Counted from the first letter of the stretch, positions 42,020 to 50,844 are shown. The stretch: DNA of 64,000 nt from Eubacterium sp. UBA3782 (GCA_002368795.1 DFFG01000073.1:4696-68695), one strand, 5' to 3'. Program-made: numbers and translations. The notes: generated from the sequence alone by a model not told the origin.

Positions 42020-42850
42020 ATGACCGATACAGAGAAGCGCCTGGAGCTTTGCATGCAGGCTGTGGCAGACCGGATCCCGTTTAAGCCGCGGATCGCGCTG
42101 GTGCTGGGCTCCGGCCTTGGTGCCTTTGCAGATGAGATCCGGAAGATCAGCGAGATCCCCTATGGGGATATTCCACATTTCCCGGTCTCTACCGTTTCCG
42201 GACACGACGGCAGATTTATCTTCGGTTACGCCGGGGATGTCCCGGTGGTCGTGATGAAGGGACGTGTCCATTATTATGAGGGATATACGATGGAGGACGT
42301 CGTGCTTCCGATACGTCTGATGCGGAGGATGGGAGCAGAGATCCTTTTCCTGACCAACGCGGCAGGAGGATTGAACAAATCGTTCGTGCCTGGCGATCTG
42401 ATGCTGATCACCGACCAGATATCCTCCTTTGTTCCGTCTCCGCTGATCGGGCCGAATCCGGAGAGCCTCGGCACACGTTTTCCGGATATGACAGGGATCT
42501 ATACCAGGCAGCTGCAGGAGCTGATTAAGGATGCAGCCGCCGAATGCGGGATCGGACTTCGGGAAGGCGTGTACATTCAGTTTACCGGCCCCAATTATGA
42601 ATCACCGGCAGAGATCCGCATGGCAGCCATGCTTGGGGCGGATGCGGTCGGTATGAGTACCGCTGTCGAGGCAATTGCAGGACGGCACGCGGGCTTTGCC
42701 ATCTGTGGGATCTCCTGCATCACCAACATGGCAGCAGGTATTTCGGGTCAGGCCCTTTCCCATGACGAGGTTAAGGAGAATTCCGCGCGCACGGCACCTG
42801 CTTTTCGGAAACTGCTCTGGGAGAGCATTCAAAAAATGGCGGAAGAATAA
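42020..42850 (+). CDS. punA: Purine-nucleoside phosphorylase (trimeric, PNP-I type)
   Basis: 276 aa from ATG 42020 (GGGAGGCAGATAGG upstream). Motifs: RIALVLGSGLGAFADEI, HDGRFIFGYAGDVPVVVMKG, RVHYYEGYTMEDVVLPIRL and LTNAAGGLNKSFVPGDLMLI, QFTGPNYESPAEIRMA and CGISCITNMAAGI. This is the PunA/PNP trimeric family that phosphorolyses inosine and guanosine for purine salvage. Length is usual. It is the last gene of the tsaE cluster run. Confidence 0.93.
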   Translation: MTDTEKRLELCMQAVADRIPFKPRIALVLGSGLGAFADEIRKISEIPYGDIPHFPVSTVSGHDGRFIFGYAGDVPVVVMKGRVHYYEGYTMEDVVLPIRLMRRMGAEILFLTNAAGGLNKSFVPGDLMLITDQISSFVPSPLIGPNPESLGTRFPDMTGIYTRQLQELIKDAAAECGIGLREGVYIQFTGPNYESPAEIRMAAMLGADAVGMSTAVEAIAGRHAGFAICGISCITNMAAGISGQALSHDEVKENSARTAPAFRKLLWESIQKMAEE

Positions 42851-43024
42851 ACAAGTCCGGCAGCCATTTCCGGTTTCTATGACACAAAGTCAAAGTCTGC
42901 GGCGCCAGGGAATAATGCGGATCGTTTGCCTAATGCGGACAGGGCAGAGCCGGAAAGGCGCCTCATCTTCGGAGAAATCTCCCTTCCGGGAGTTCTCATA
43001 AAGCAATATCAGGAGGAAGTAACA

Positions 43025-44149
43025 ATGAAAAAGAAAATTCTTGCGGCACTTCTTGCAGGTGCCATGACACTGGGCCTTGCGGGCTGCGGGGGAGCTGCTC
43101 CGGCAGATGCCGGATCTGCCTCTGCATCGGAGGCTGCAGCAGAAAGCACCGCTGCAGAGCCGGCTGCCGAGGAGGCTGCTTCTGCCAGTGCGGCAGAAGG
43201 CGAGGCTGTCGAGTACAAGGTGGGCATCGTGAAGTTCATGGACCATCCGTCCCTGAACCAGATCGAGTCCAACATCATGAAGGCGCTGGATGAGCTGAAC
43301 AGTGACACGGTCACCTACAATTATGCAGACTATACCTTTGACGGCCAGGGAGACGGATCGGTCATCAACCAGATCGTTGCCCAGCTGATCTCCGATGAGG
43401 TGGATGTGATCATCCCGATCGCTACTCCCGCCGCGCAGATCGCACAGGCTGCCTGCGAGGATCATCCCATCCCGATCGTGTTCTCTGCCGTATCGGATCC
43501 GGTTTCTGCCGCTCTTGTAGAGAGCATGGAAGCGCCCGGCGCCAATATTACCGGAACATCGGATTATCTGAACACCCAGGCTCTGCTTGATCTGATGTTT
43601 GCTGCAGATCCGGATATCGACTGTGTCGGTCTGCTGTACTCCAACAGCGAGGATGCATCCAAGGTGCCGATTGCTGAGGCTGAGAAATACCTCGAGGAAA
43701 AGAATATCCGCATCGTTTCCAAGACCGGAACAACGACTGACGAGGTATCCCAGGCAGTGGATGCGCTCATCGCGGAGAAGGTAGACGCAGTATTTACCCC
43801 CACCGACAATACGATCCAGAACGCTGAGCTGGCGATCTACGAGAAGCTGGCCGAGGCGGGGATCCCCCACTATGCAGGCGCTGACTCCTTTGCCCTGAAC
43901 GGCGGCTTCTGCGGCTTCGGCGTGGATTACGCCCAGCTGGGAAGAGAGACCGGCCTCCTTGCGGCAGAGATCCTGGGTGGAGCAGATCCGGCTGTTACGT
44001 CGGTCAAGACCTTCGAGAACGGCATCGCAACGATCAACATCGATACCTGCAGCGCGATCGGCTACAATCTGGACGAGGTAGAGGCAGCTTTTGAGCCTTA
44101 TGTAACAGAGATCGTCCTGACCACAACGAGCCAGGAATTTGAAGAGTAA
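43025..44149 (+). CDS. ABC transporter substrate-binding lipoprotein (TrpX/ABC_sub_bind family)
   Basis: 374 aa from ATG 43025 (AGGAGGAAGTAACA). Lipoprotein signal KILAALLAGAMTLGLAGC, the Cys being lipidated, then an Ala/Ser/Glu linker and the two-lobed ABC_sub_bind domain (YKVGIVKFMDHPSLNQIESN, IPIATPAAQIAQAACEDHPI, PIVFSAVSDPVSAALVES). Members bind aromatic amino acids or related ligands. It heads a three-gene importer. The 174-base leader has a CCGGAA/TTCCGG hairpin but no T-box or riboswitch I recognise. Confidence 0.88.
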   Translation: MKKKILAALLAGAMTLGLAGCGGAAPADAGSASASEAAAESTAAEPAAEEAASASAAEGEAVEYKVGIVKFMDHPSLNQIESNIMKALDELNSDTVTYNYADYTFDGQGDGSVINQIVAQLISDEVDVIIPIATPAAQIAQAACEDHPIPIVFSAVSDPVSAALVESMEAPGANITGTSDYLNTQALLDLMFAADPDIDCVGLLYSNSEDASKVPIAEAEKYLEEKNIRIVSKTGTTTDEVSQAVDALIAEKVDAVFTPTDNTIQNAELAIYEKLAEAGIPHYAGADSFALNGGFCGFGVDYAQLGRETGLLAAEILGGADPAVTSVKTFENGIATINIDTCSAIGYNLDEVEAAFEPYVTEIVLTTTSQEFEE

Positions 44150-44177
44150 ACGCTGACCGATTGGAGGAAATCCCGAC

Positions 44178-45134
44178 ATGTTTTTGACGGCTGGAATCAT
44201 TCGGACGGCGCTGGAGGTAGGCCTGGTCTACTCTCTGGTCGCCATGTCCCTGTTCATCAGTTTCAGTATTCTGAATATCTGCGACCTGTCTACGGACGGC
44301 TGCTATACCCTTGGGTGCGCGGTAAGTGCGATGATCACCATCACCGGACATCCGCTCCTGGGGATCTTCTGTGCCATGCTTGCCGGTGTATGCTCGGGTT
44401 TTGTGACTGCCGTGCTGCAGACCCGCTTTGGTGTGCAGAGCATCCTCGCAGGCATTATCGTGAATACGGGGCTGTACACGATCAATCTTGCTGTCATGGG
44501 ATTCTCCTCCAATGTATCGATTTTCGGAACACCGACGGTGTTTTCCCTGGTCAAGGACCTTTCCGAGGCTGCCTGGTGGAAGGATTGGAGCGCTCTGATC
44601 CTGCTGGCCGTGATCCTGCTGTGTGTATGTCTGCTGATCAACTGGTTTTTAAAGACCAGGCTCGGACTTTCGATCCGAGCGACCGGCGACTGCATCGCCA
44701 TGGTAAGGGCATCCTCCATCAATCCGGCCTGGATGGTCACCATCGGCCTCTGCCTGTCAAACTCGCTGACAGGCCTTGCCGGGGCACTGATCGGGCAGTA
44801 CAACAAGACCTGTGACATCAATCTGGGAACAGGCATGGTCACCATCGCCCTGGCATCCCTGGTGATCGGAGAGACGCTCACCGGGAAGGGGAGGATGGCG
44901 GTGCGGATCGCAGGCGTAGTCCTGGGCTCCTGCCTGTACCGGTTTATCATTTCCATAGCTCTCCGTCTGAATGTGCCGACCGAGGCATTTAAGCTGGTCT
45001 CCGCCATCATCGTTGCGATCGCCATCGCAGCACCGGAGGCAAAGCGTATGATCGAGTTCCGGCTGAAGAAGGGGGCCATCATTCGAAACAGAAACGCAGA
45101 AGAGGGAAGGGGGAACGGATATGCTGGAAATTAA
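44178..45134 (+). CDS. ABC transporter permease (BPD_transp_2 family)
   Basis: 318 aa, about eight to nine hydrophobic helices (for example GLVYSLVAMSLFISFSILNI, LLGIFCAMLAGVCSGFVTAV, ALILLAVILLCVCLLINWFL). SILNICDLSTDGCYTLGCAV and TGDCIAMVRASSINPAWMVT are typical of this permease family, which partners ABC_sub_bind proteins. Start ATG 44178 follows GGAGGAAATCCCGAC. Its 3' end overlaps the ATPase gene by 14 bases. Confidence 0.9.
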   Translation: MFLTAGIIRTALEVGLVYSLVAMSLFISFSILNICDLSTDGCYTLGCAVSAMITITGHPLLGIFCAMLAGVCSGFVTAVLQTRFGVQSILAGIIVNTGLYTINLAVMGFSSNVSIFGTPTVFSLVKDLSEAAWWKDWSALILLAVILLCVCLLINWFLKTRLGLSIRATGDCIAMVRASSINPAWMVTIGLCLSNSLTGLAGALIGQYNKTCDINLGTGMVTIALASLVIGETLTGKGRMAVRIAGVVLGSCLYRFIISIALRLNVPTEAFKLVSAIIVAIAIAAPEAKRMIEFRLKKGAIIRNRNAEEGRGNGYAGN

Positions 45135-45936
45135 TGGGGTATCCAAGACCTTTCATCCCGGGACCGTCAACGAGAAAAAAGCGCTCAGCGGCCTCTCCCT
45201 CACAATGAAGGATGGAGATTTTGCCACCATCGTGGGATCAAACGGTGCAGGAAAATCCACCCTGTTCAATGCCATTGCAGGAAGCTTTTATGTGGATGAA
45301 GGCTCGATCCGCCTGGATGGTGAAGACATCACCTTTGTTCCGGAGCATAGAAGAAGTGAGTACATTGGCAGACTTTTCCAGGATCCGCTGATGGGCACGG
45401 CTCCGCACATGACGATCGAAGAAAATCTTATGGTTGCCTACCTGCGGGCGCATGGAAAGAAAAAAGGAATCTTCAGCCGGACCACAAAAAAAGACCGGGA
45501 GTTTTTCCGGGAGCAGCTGGCCCAGCTGGATATGGGACTGGAGGATCGGATGGAAAATCCGGTCGGCCTGCTGTCCGGCGGACAGAGACAGGCACTGACC
45601 TTGCTGATGGCTACGGTCGTGACGCCCCGGCTCCTGCTTCTGGATGAGCACACGGCGGCTCTGGATCCGGCGACGGCAGAAAAGGTGCTGCAGCTGACCG
45701 AGCGGGTCGTGCGTGAGCGGCAGATCACCTGCCTGATGGTCACTCACAATATGAACCAGGCCCTGGCGCTTGGCAACCGTACGCTGATGATGAACGACGG
45801 ACGGATCGTATTTGACGCAGCCGACGAGCAGAGAGAGCAGCTGACCGTCGCAGATCTGCTGAAGAAATTTGCCGAGGACACCGGCGAAGCCTTCAACAAT
45901 GACCGGATCCTCCTCTCCACCGAGGCAGGAAATTAA
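45121..45936 (+). CDS. ABC transporter ATP-binding protein
   Basis: 271 aa. Walker A IVGSNGAGKSTLFNAIAG, ABC signature LLSGGQRQALTLLMATVV, Walker B RLLLLDEHTAALDP and switch His in MVTHNMNQAL. It energises the importer formed with the two preceding genes. The ATG overlaps the permease end, with GGGGGAACGGAT as ribosome site. The substrate follows the binding protein and is not fixed. B4 follows. Confidence 0.92.
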   Translation: MLEINGVSKTFHPGTVNEKKALSGLSLTMKDGDFATIVGSNGAGKSTLFNAIAGSFYVDEGSIRLDGEDITFVPEHRRSEYIGRLFQDPLMGTAPHMTIEENLMVAYLRAHGKKKGIFSRTTKKDREFFREQLAQLDMGLEDRMENPVGLLSGGQRQALTLLMATVVTPRLLLLDEHTAALDPATAEKVLQLTERVVRERQITCLMVTHNMNQALALGNRTLMMNDGRIVFDAADEQREQLTVADLLKKFAEDTGEAFNNDRILLSTEAGN

Positions 45937-45974
45937 ATGGCAGAAGAAAAAACGGAAATAGACCTGTAAAAAGG

Positions 45975-46150
45975 AAAAAGCCGCCGCATCAATCGCGGCA
46001 TGCATGAATGTTTCTTCCGGGAAACGCTCTCGCTCGGTCCTCGCGCAGCGGTACTAAGTCGTAATGTTCCATTCCTCCAAGTACCGGCGCTGCGGATGTT
46101 CCCTTCAGAAACATTTTTGCATGCTCGCGTTTTGATGCGGCGGCTTTTTT
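45975..46150 (+). repeat. Family B structured repeat, copy B4
   Basis: AAAAAGCCGCCGCATCAA (45975-45992) pairs with TTGATGCGGCGGCTTTTT (46132-46149), with long A and T runs at both ends. The core is GGGAAACGCTCTCGCTCGG, GCAGCGGTACTAAGTCG, then a weaker TAATG/ATTCC hairpin and CCAAGTACCGGCGCTGCGG. The outer stem sequence is unrelated to the other copies although pairing is nearly perfect. Convergent junction: ABC importer and URO-D protein. Confidence 0.85.
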
Positions 46151-46160
46151 CACAGCTGCC

Positions 46161-46209
46161 AAAAAAGGAGCAACTCCTTCCGGATGATCCGGAGGAGCTG
46201 CTCCTTTTT
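46161..46209. terminator. Bidirectional terminator next to B4
   Basis: AAAAAGGAGC (46162-46171) pairs with GCTCCTTTTT (46200-46209); inside, CCGGAT/ATCCGG gives a second helix. It lies between B4 and the end of the URO-D gene and probably terminates that gene. Confidence 0.7.
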
Positions 46210-46240
46210 GCTCTGCAGGTGATTCCTGCATACGCAGATA

Positions 46241-47284
46241 TTAGAACATGATGTCGATCGGAAGACGAGCGTCATCCAGCTGTTCCTGCGTCCAGCCGAA
46301 CTTCTCGGTGTTGTACTTGTCGATCTCATCCCACATGCTCTTGTAGACGCCCGGGAATACGGATCCGGGACCGCCCTGTGCGATACACGGAATGAAGGAC
46401 TTCATGCCGATGGTATCCATTGTCTCACGGCAAACCTTGCGGCAGTTCTCTTCGGTCCATCCATCATAGTCAACCAGCATGTTCTCGATGCCGCCCATGA
46501 AGGAGATCTTGTCGCCGTATTTTGCGATCAGCTCGGGCAGGTTGTTGGTGGAGAAGCAGCCCTGCCATACATCGATGCCCATCTCGATCATATCCGGAAC
46601 GAAGGTAGCGGCATAGCTGTCAGAATGGTGGAAGATGTACTTGACGCCATGATCCTTATAGTAGCCGTAGATCTGCTTGTAGGGCTCTACATAGAAGTCC
46701 TCAAACATTCCAACACTCATAAACGTGCTGTTCTGGCCGCCCCAGTCATCATGATGGAAGATTGCATCGGGATGAAGATGTTCGCAGATGCCCTCAGCCA
46801 TCTTCAGCTCGAACTCGGTCAGATATTTGATCAGATCTTCCATCTCGTCCGGATACTCGACCAGGTTCTCCAGGGTACGGGTGATCTCGCCGAGGTGGTG
46901 GCACTGCTCAAACAGGCCCGGCGCGACGAAAGCAGCCTTCAGGGCCTTTGTTCCGTCGACAGCGTCATACATGCCCTTGCAGATGGCCCACTGCTCATCT
47001 GTGAAATCCAGAGACGGAGCATGTACATAATCCTGCCAGTGCTCGATGTCCTTGATAACGATCTTGTCGGGAGTGTGAACAGGGAATGCGCCCGGAACGT
47101 TCTCCGGGAAGCTGTTGGTAATGCCCCAGGCATTAACGACATCCGGCTGGCCCTTCTGCAGAAGCGGGCTGCTGAACATCATGAAGGGGTGGAACAGAAG
47201 CTTGATTCCTTCATACTGGTTTGAAAAACGGTCCGGTGTGCCATGATTGATGACGGCTTCCAGGTTTTCTCTAGCAGTTAACAT
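46241..47284 (-). CDS. Uroporphyrinogen decarboxylase (URO-D) family protein
   Basis: 347 aa from ATG 47284 (AAGGAGAAAAG upstream). URO-D-like barrel: TARENLEAVINHGTPDRF, HHDDWGGQNSTFMSVGMFED, YIFHHSDSYAATFVPDMIEM, VWQGCFSTNNLPELIAKYGD and FMGGIENMLVDYDGWTEENC. The N-terminal Arg-rich substrate loop of true HemE is absent, and the MtaA/MtbA-type cobamide methyltransferases share this fold. No corrinoid protein or heme gene adjoins it. Codon use (many GAC, ATC, CTG) suggests high expression. A strong promoter lies upstream, facing away from the PucR-like regulator that probably controls it. Confidence 0.8.
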   Translation of the reverse strand: MLTARENLEAVINHGTPDRFSNQYEGIKLLFHPFMMFSSPLLQKGQPDVVNAWGITNSFPENVPGAFPVHTPDKIVIKDIEHWQDYVHAPSLDFTDEQWAICKGMYDAVDGTKALKAAFVAPGLFEQCHHLGEITRTLENLVEYPDEMEDLIKYLTEFELKMAEGICEHLHPDAIFHHDDWGGQNSTFMSVGMFEDFYVEPYKQIYGYYKDHGVKYIFHHSDSYAATFVPDMIEMGIDVWQGCFSTNNLPELIAKYGDKISFMGGIENMLVDYDGWTEENCRKVCRETMDTIGMKSFIPCIAQGGPGSVFPGVYKSMWDEIDKYNTEKFGWTQEQLDDARLPIDIMF

Positions 47285-47367
47285 AACTTTTCTCCTTATT
47301 GGTAAATGAATGGTTGGCATTACTGGTATTTCGATGATGCTAACACACCGCAAGTGTACCTAAAATC

Positions 47368-47396
47368 ATAATATAGGAGGATTCTACCCATGTAAA
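47368..47396 (-). promoter_or_regulatory. Strong promoter of the URO-D family gene
   Basis: On the minus strand: -35 TTTACA (47396-47391), 17-base spacer, -10 TATTAT (47373-47368). It gives a leader of about 75 bases before the start at 47284. The 334-base divergent region holds this promoter, that of the regulator, and a very A+T-rich centre (47461-47540). Confidence 0.65.
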
Positions 47397-47565
47397 TTCG
47401 ATAAAAAGCTGTATTTTTCCATGAACTGTGCGACAAAATAGCGTATTCCTAAATGAAATGGTCAAAAATTACAAAAATAAAAAAGATGAAAAAAATAATT
47501 TGTGCATAGAGAACAAAAAATGCCGAAAAAACCGAATTTCATAGCAGAAACAAGGGCTGAGAATA

Positions 47566-47594
47566 TTGATGAAATTTGCGGTATAGTATAAAAT
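47566..47594 (+). promoter_or_regulatory. Promoter of the PucR-like regulator gene
   Basis: -35 TTGATG (47566-47571), 17-base spacer, -10 TAAAAT (47589-47594), followed by AAAAGGAGG and the start codon at 47619. Confidence 0.5.
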
Positions 47595-47618
47595 GTAGGA
47601 TATAAAAGGAGGCGTAAA

Positions 47619-49145
47619 ATGGGCTTTGATTTCGGAATTCTCCTGTATATACTGTCTGAGAGTACTACATTTCGCACGAATATTTTGACGGATGCGTCGA
47701 TTCCTGTGCAGGAATACCGTATTTGGGAGGGCGGTCTGCCGCTTCCGGGGATATGTTACATCCTGAACAGCGCCAAGTATCTGGAAGAGCCGGAGCTCTG
47801 GAATCATCGGCTTGTCATGTGCTCGGGCTGGCTGTCGGAGGATGTGATACAGTCCTCCGGCGCCTATCTGGTATGTGTGTCTCCCCAGCTTTCGGTAAAT
47901 GATCTTTCTGCGGTTTTTCAGAATGCAGTGCGGCGCTATTATGAGTGGAAGATCGGCCTGCAGGCGATGCTCTGCCGCAGGGATAGTCTGGATGACGTAC
48001 TGTCTTATATGGAGGAAAAGTGGAAGATCGGCAGCTGCATTTCCACGGAATCCATGCAGATCCTTGGCAGGTCTGCCCGGTTTACGGAGTACAATGACTG
48101 GCTTGACCAGGAGCAGGGAGTATCCCTGACTCTCGTGAACGATCTGATTGCAGATGAAGATTTTCGCCAGGCAGCCGGCCGGCAGGGTGCCTTCTGTTAT
48201 TACGGGATGCATGACGACTGGTCCTATTGCTACAACTTTATTTCCGGAGAAGTCTATTCTGCACGTCTGATCGCCTCTGCCCCGGATCACCGGCAGCATT
48301 ATGGCATTCTGTTTCTCGTTCAGAGTCTGGGTGACAGTATGCGAGATGTCTATGAAGAATACCTTGTGGAGCGGATCGATTCCAGTGCACGGAAGGAGTT
48401 TGGCGATGTCGTGACGCGGCTGATCGGAAATACGGCGGTGCGGGAGACCGAGATCCGGCATATTCTGTCCGCCTGCAAGTGGGAGGGTGAGCAGAATTTC
48501 CAGGTGATCCTGTTTCGCTTTTTGCCCTGGACGGGCGGCAGAAAGGTGGGACCGGCCTACTATCCGGCGCAGATCCGGAAGCTTTTCCGGGACAGCCAGG
48601 TGATCGACATGGGCGATGAGTTTGTCTGTATCCGTAATGTAACGGATGTCTCTGCGTCGACCGGAGAATATCAGACCAAGCTGCCCTATTTTCTGCGGGA
48701 GACCCTGTGCAAGGCCGGCATCAGCAATGTCTTTCATAATTTCCGGCTGCTGCGGCGGTATTATCTGGAGGCTGACAACGCGCTCGTCCTTGGCGGCAGG
48801 CTGGACAATACTCTCTGGTATTATCCGTTTTCTTCCTATGTTATGCCCTATATCCTGGAACAGTGCACCAGAGATCTGGCGCCGGGACAGCTGTATCACC
48901 CGGCGATCTCGCAGCTGCAGACCTACGATGCAGCAAACGGGACCCATCTTCTGGAGACGCTGATCATCTTTCTGGAGAAAAAGCAGAGCATCACGCATAC
49001 GGCAGCACAGCTTCAGATCCACCGGACGAGCCTGCTGGCCAGGATCGACCGGATCGAAAAGCTGACAAAGGCAGATCTGGATGATCCTCTCACCTGTCTG
49101 CACCTCCAGTTTTCAGCGGAGCTGATGAAGCTGGAAAAAACCTGA
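47619..49145 (+). CDS. PucR/CdaR-like transcriptional regulator
   Basis: 508 aa. The N-terminal 250 residues lack a familiar fold; the last 70 hold the PucR-type HTH: HLLETLIIFLEKKQSITHTA, AQLQIHRTSLLARIDRIEKL, TKADLDDPLTCLHLQFSAEL. Middle region (RLIGNTAVRETEIRHILSAC onward) resembles the GGDEF-like domain of CdaR proteins. Start ATG 47619 follows AAAAGGAGG. It is divergent from the URO-D gene, the usual position for a local regulator. Another CdaR-like protein, 62249-63325, shares the HTH design. Confidence 0.78.
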   Translation: MGFDFGILLYILSESTTFRTNILTDASIPVQEYRIWEGGLPLPGICYILNSAKYLEEPELWNHRLVMCSGWLSEDVIQSSGAYLVCVSPQLSVNDLSAVFQNAVRRYYEWKIGLQAMLCRRDSLDDVLSYMEEKWKIGSCISTESMQILGRSARFTEYNDWLDQEQGVSLTLVNDLIADEDFRQAAGRQGAFCYYGMHDDWSYCYNFISGEVYSARLIASAPDHRQHYGILFLVQSLGDSMRDVYEEYLVERIDSSARKEFGDVVTRLIGNTAVRETEIRHILSACKWEGEQNFQVILFRFLPWTGGRKVGPAYYPAQIRKLFRDSQVIDMGDEFVCIRNVTDVSASTGEYQTKLPYFLRETLCKAGISNVFHNFRLLRRYYLEADNALVLGGRLDNTLWYYPFSSYVMPYILEQCTRDLAPGQLYHPAISQLQTYDAANGTHLLETLIIFLEKKQSITHTAAQLQIHRTSLLARIDRIEKLTKADLDDPLTCLHLQFSAELMKLEKT

Positions 49146-49205
49146 AAAAGATGAAAATGGACGCAGCCATGCGGTTTTAGAAAAAAAAATAAAAATATTA
49201 TTTTT

Positions 49206-49239
49206 ACTTAAAGTTCACTTAAGTTTCCCCATTTAAGAT
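49206..49239 (+). promoter_or_regulatory. Response-regulator-type direct repeat and promoter of the VTC/DUF4956 operon
   Basis: ACTTAA occurs at 49206-49211 and 49217-49222, 11 bases apart, one helical turn, within ACTTAAAGTTC-ACTTAAGTTTC. A -10 TAAGAT (49234-49239) follows 11 bases later. Direct repeats with this spacing overlapping the -35 are typical sites for OmpR-family activators. A similar pair lies before the response regulator gene at 57864-57880. Confidence 0.5.
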
Positions 49240-49311
49240 GGCATCATCAGGAGCGGACAGGAACTGATCCGGACGCAGACCTGAGATCAGTACCATTGGG
49301 GAGAACAAGTG

Positions 49312-50079
49312 ATGACGCAGTTTCAGTCAAATTTCAAACGAGTAGAAAAGAAATATCTGCTCTCCGAGGAGCAGTATGAAGCACTTATGGAGCGGCTTGC
49401 CGGAATCGCCGAAATCGACGAGTACGGACAGACGACCATCCTGAATATTTACTATGACACACCGGATTACAGCCTGATCAGAGAATCTCTGGACAAGCCG
49501 GTGTACAAAGAAAAGCTCCGCCTTCGGACCTACGGTGTCCCTGGGGATGAATCCCCGGCATTCCTGGAGATCAAGAAAAAATACCAGGGCATCGTATACA
49601 AGAGACGGATCAGCCTGGGCTACCGGCATGCAGCGAGCTGTATGGCCGGGCACAGGCTTGAGGCAGAACCCTCTCAGATCACCGGAGAGATCGCCTACTT
49701 CCTGCAGCTTTATGAAGACCTGAAGCCGGCAATGGTCATTTCCTATGACCGGATCGCACTGAAGGGTATTCAGGATCCGGGACTTCGGATCACCTTTGAT
49801 ACCAACATCCGCTGGAGAGAAAATGATCTTGATCTGGAGGAGGGGGCCTATGGGAGGCAGATCCTTCTGCCCGGACAGCACCTGATGGAGGTCAAGATCG
49901 CAGGGGCGCTCTCCCTGGAGCTAGCCAGGATCTTCAGTGAGCTGCACATTTTTCCCTCGACATTTTCCAAATACGGCAAAGCATATACGATGCTGAGGCG
50001 GGAAGAGACCGACCGGCGCATCCGAAAATATCAGCCAGCGTATTCTGTACAAAAGAGGAGGGAAGCAGCTTATGCTTAA
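49312..50079 (+). CDS. VTC-domain (polyphosphate polymerase-like) protein
   Basis: 255 aa from ATG 49312 (GGGGAGAAC upstream; a GTG three bases earlier is possible). Tunnel-fold VTC domain: FKRVEKKYLLSEEQYEALME, NIYYDTPDYSLIRESLDKPV, YKEKLRLRTYG, FLEIKKKYQGIVYKRRISL and LMEVKIAG, with the Lys/Arg/Glu set expected for binding polyphosphate or nucleotide. It overlaps DUF4956 by eight bases. The pair is common in Firmicutes, often with a CotH-like gene, which is missing here. Probably membrane-associated through its partner. Confidence 0.87.
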   Translation: MTQFQSNFKRVEKKYLLSEEQYEALMERLAGIAEIDEYGQTTILNIYYDTPDYSLIRESLDKPVYKEKLRLRTYGVPGDESPAFLEIKKKYQGIVYKRRISLGYRHAASCMAGHRLEAEPSQITGEIAYFLQLYEDLKPAMVISYDRIALKGIQDPGLRITFDTNIRWRENDLDLEEGAYGRQILLPGQHLMEVKIAGALSLELARIFSELHIFPSTFSKYGKAYTMLRREETDRRIRKYQPAYSVQKRREAAYA

Positions 50080-50746
50080 CAGTATGTTTACATCGATCAT
50101 CGCGAACGGGACAGTCACCGGCACGACATTTTTAGAGGCTACGGCCTGCTCGGTCCTGTTGGGCCTGTTTATCGCTTTTATCTATTCCAGAACGAACCGC
50201 TGCTCCGGCAGCTTTGCCATCACACTTGTCATGCTTCCGGCCATCGTCCAGGTGGTGATTATGATGGTCAATGGCAATATCGGAGCCGGCGTGGCCACAG
50301 CGGGAGCCTTCAGCCTGGTGCGGTTCCGTTCCGCAGCAGGAAAGGGACAGGAGATCACCAGTATCTTTCTGGCGATGGCGGCAGGCCTTGCCACAGGCAT
50401 GGGCTACCTGACGATCGCCGTCCTGATCACGGTCATCCTGATGCTGATCTGTCTGGTCATGAGCCTTGCTGTTGCCGGCAGGAATGAAGAACGTACCCTG
50501 AAGATCGCCGTACCGGAGAACCTGGACTATGAAGGGGTATTTGATGACCTGTTTGAGAAATATACCACCCGCACGGAACTGATACAGGTCAGAACGGCAG
50601 AGATGGGCAGTATCTACAAGCTGCAGTATGTGACCTCACTGAAAAAGGATACCGGGCTGAAGAAATTTATGGACGAGATACGGATGCGCAATGGCAATCT
50701 GGAGGTATCCTGCGGCAGGATCACCGACAGTGCAGAAGAACTGTAA
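50072..50746 (+). CDS. DUF4956 membrane protein
   Basis: 224 aa. Three to four membrane helices in the first 135 residues (TFLEATACSVLLGLFIAFIY, LVMLPAIVQVVIMMVNGNIG, MGYLTIAVLITVILMLICLV). GAGVATAGAFSLVRFRSAAG is the DUF4956 signature. The C-terminal 85 residues are soluble, an alpha/beta ACT-like layout (YKLQYVTSLKKDTGLKKFMD). It overlaps the VTC gene, so the two products probably form a membrane complex. Function not established. Confidence 0.87.
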   Translation: MLNSMFTSIIANGTVTGTTFLEATACSVLLGLFIAFIYSRTNRCSGSFAITLVMLPAIVQVVIMMVNGNIGAGVATAGAFSLVRFRSAAGKGQEITSIFLAMAAGLATGMGYLTIAVLITVILMLICLVMSLAVAGRNEERTLKIAVPENLDYEGVFDDLFEKYTTRTELIQVRTAEMGSIYKLQYVTSLKKDTGLKKFMDEIRMRNGNLEVSCGRITDSAEEL

Positions 50747-50844
50747 GACATCCATCGGACAGCGCATGCTTTTGCGGCCTGGGGTACCAATGTTCCAGAT
50801 AGCGGCAGTACATAGATATCGCGTATATAAGATCTGACATGACA

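Noticed and set aside
42851..43024. T-box or riboswitch before the ABC importer
   Set aside because: No T-box consensus and no riboswitch core that I recognise; only a simple hairpin and a short direct repeat are visible.
44178..45936. Assigning the importer to tryptophan (TrpXYZ)
   Set aside because: The family match is real, but nothing in the leader or neighbourhood fixes the ligand, so no gene symbol was given.
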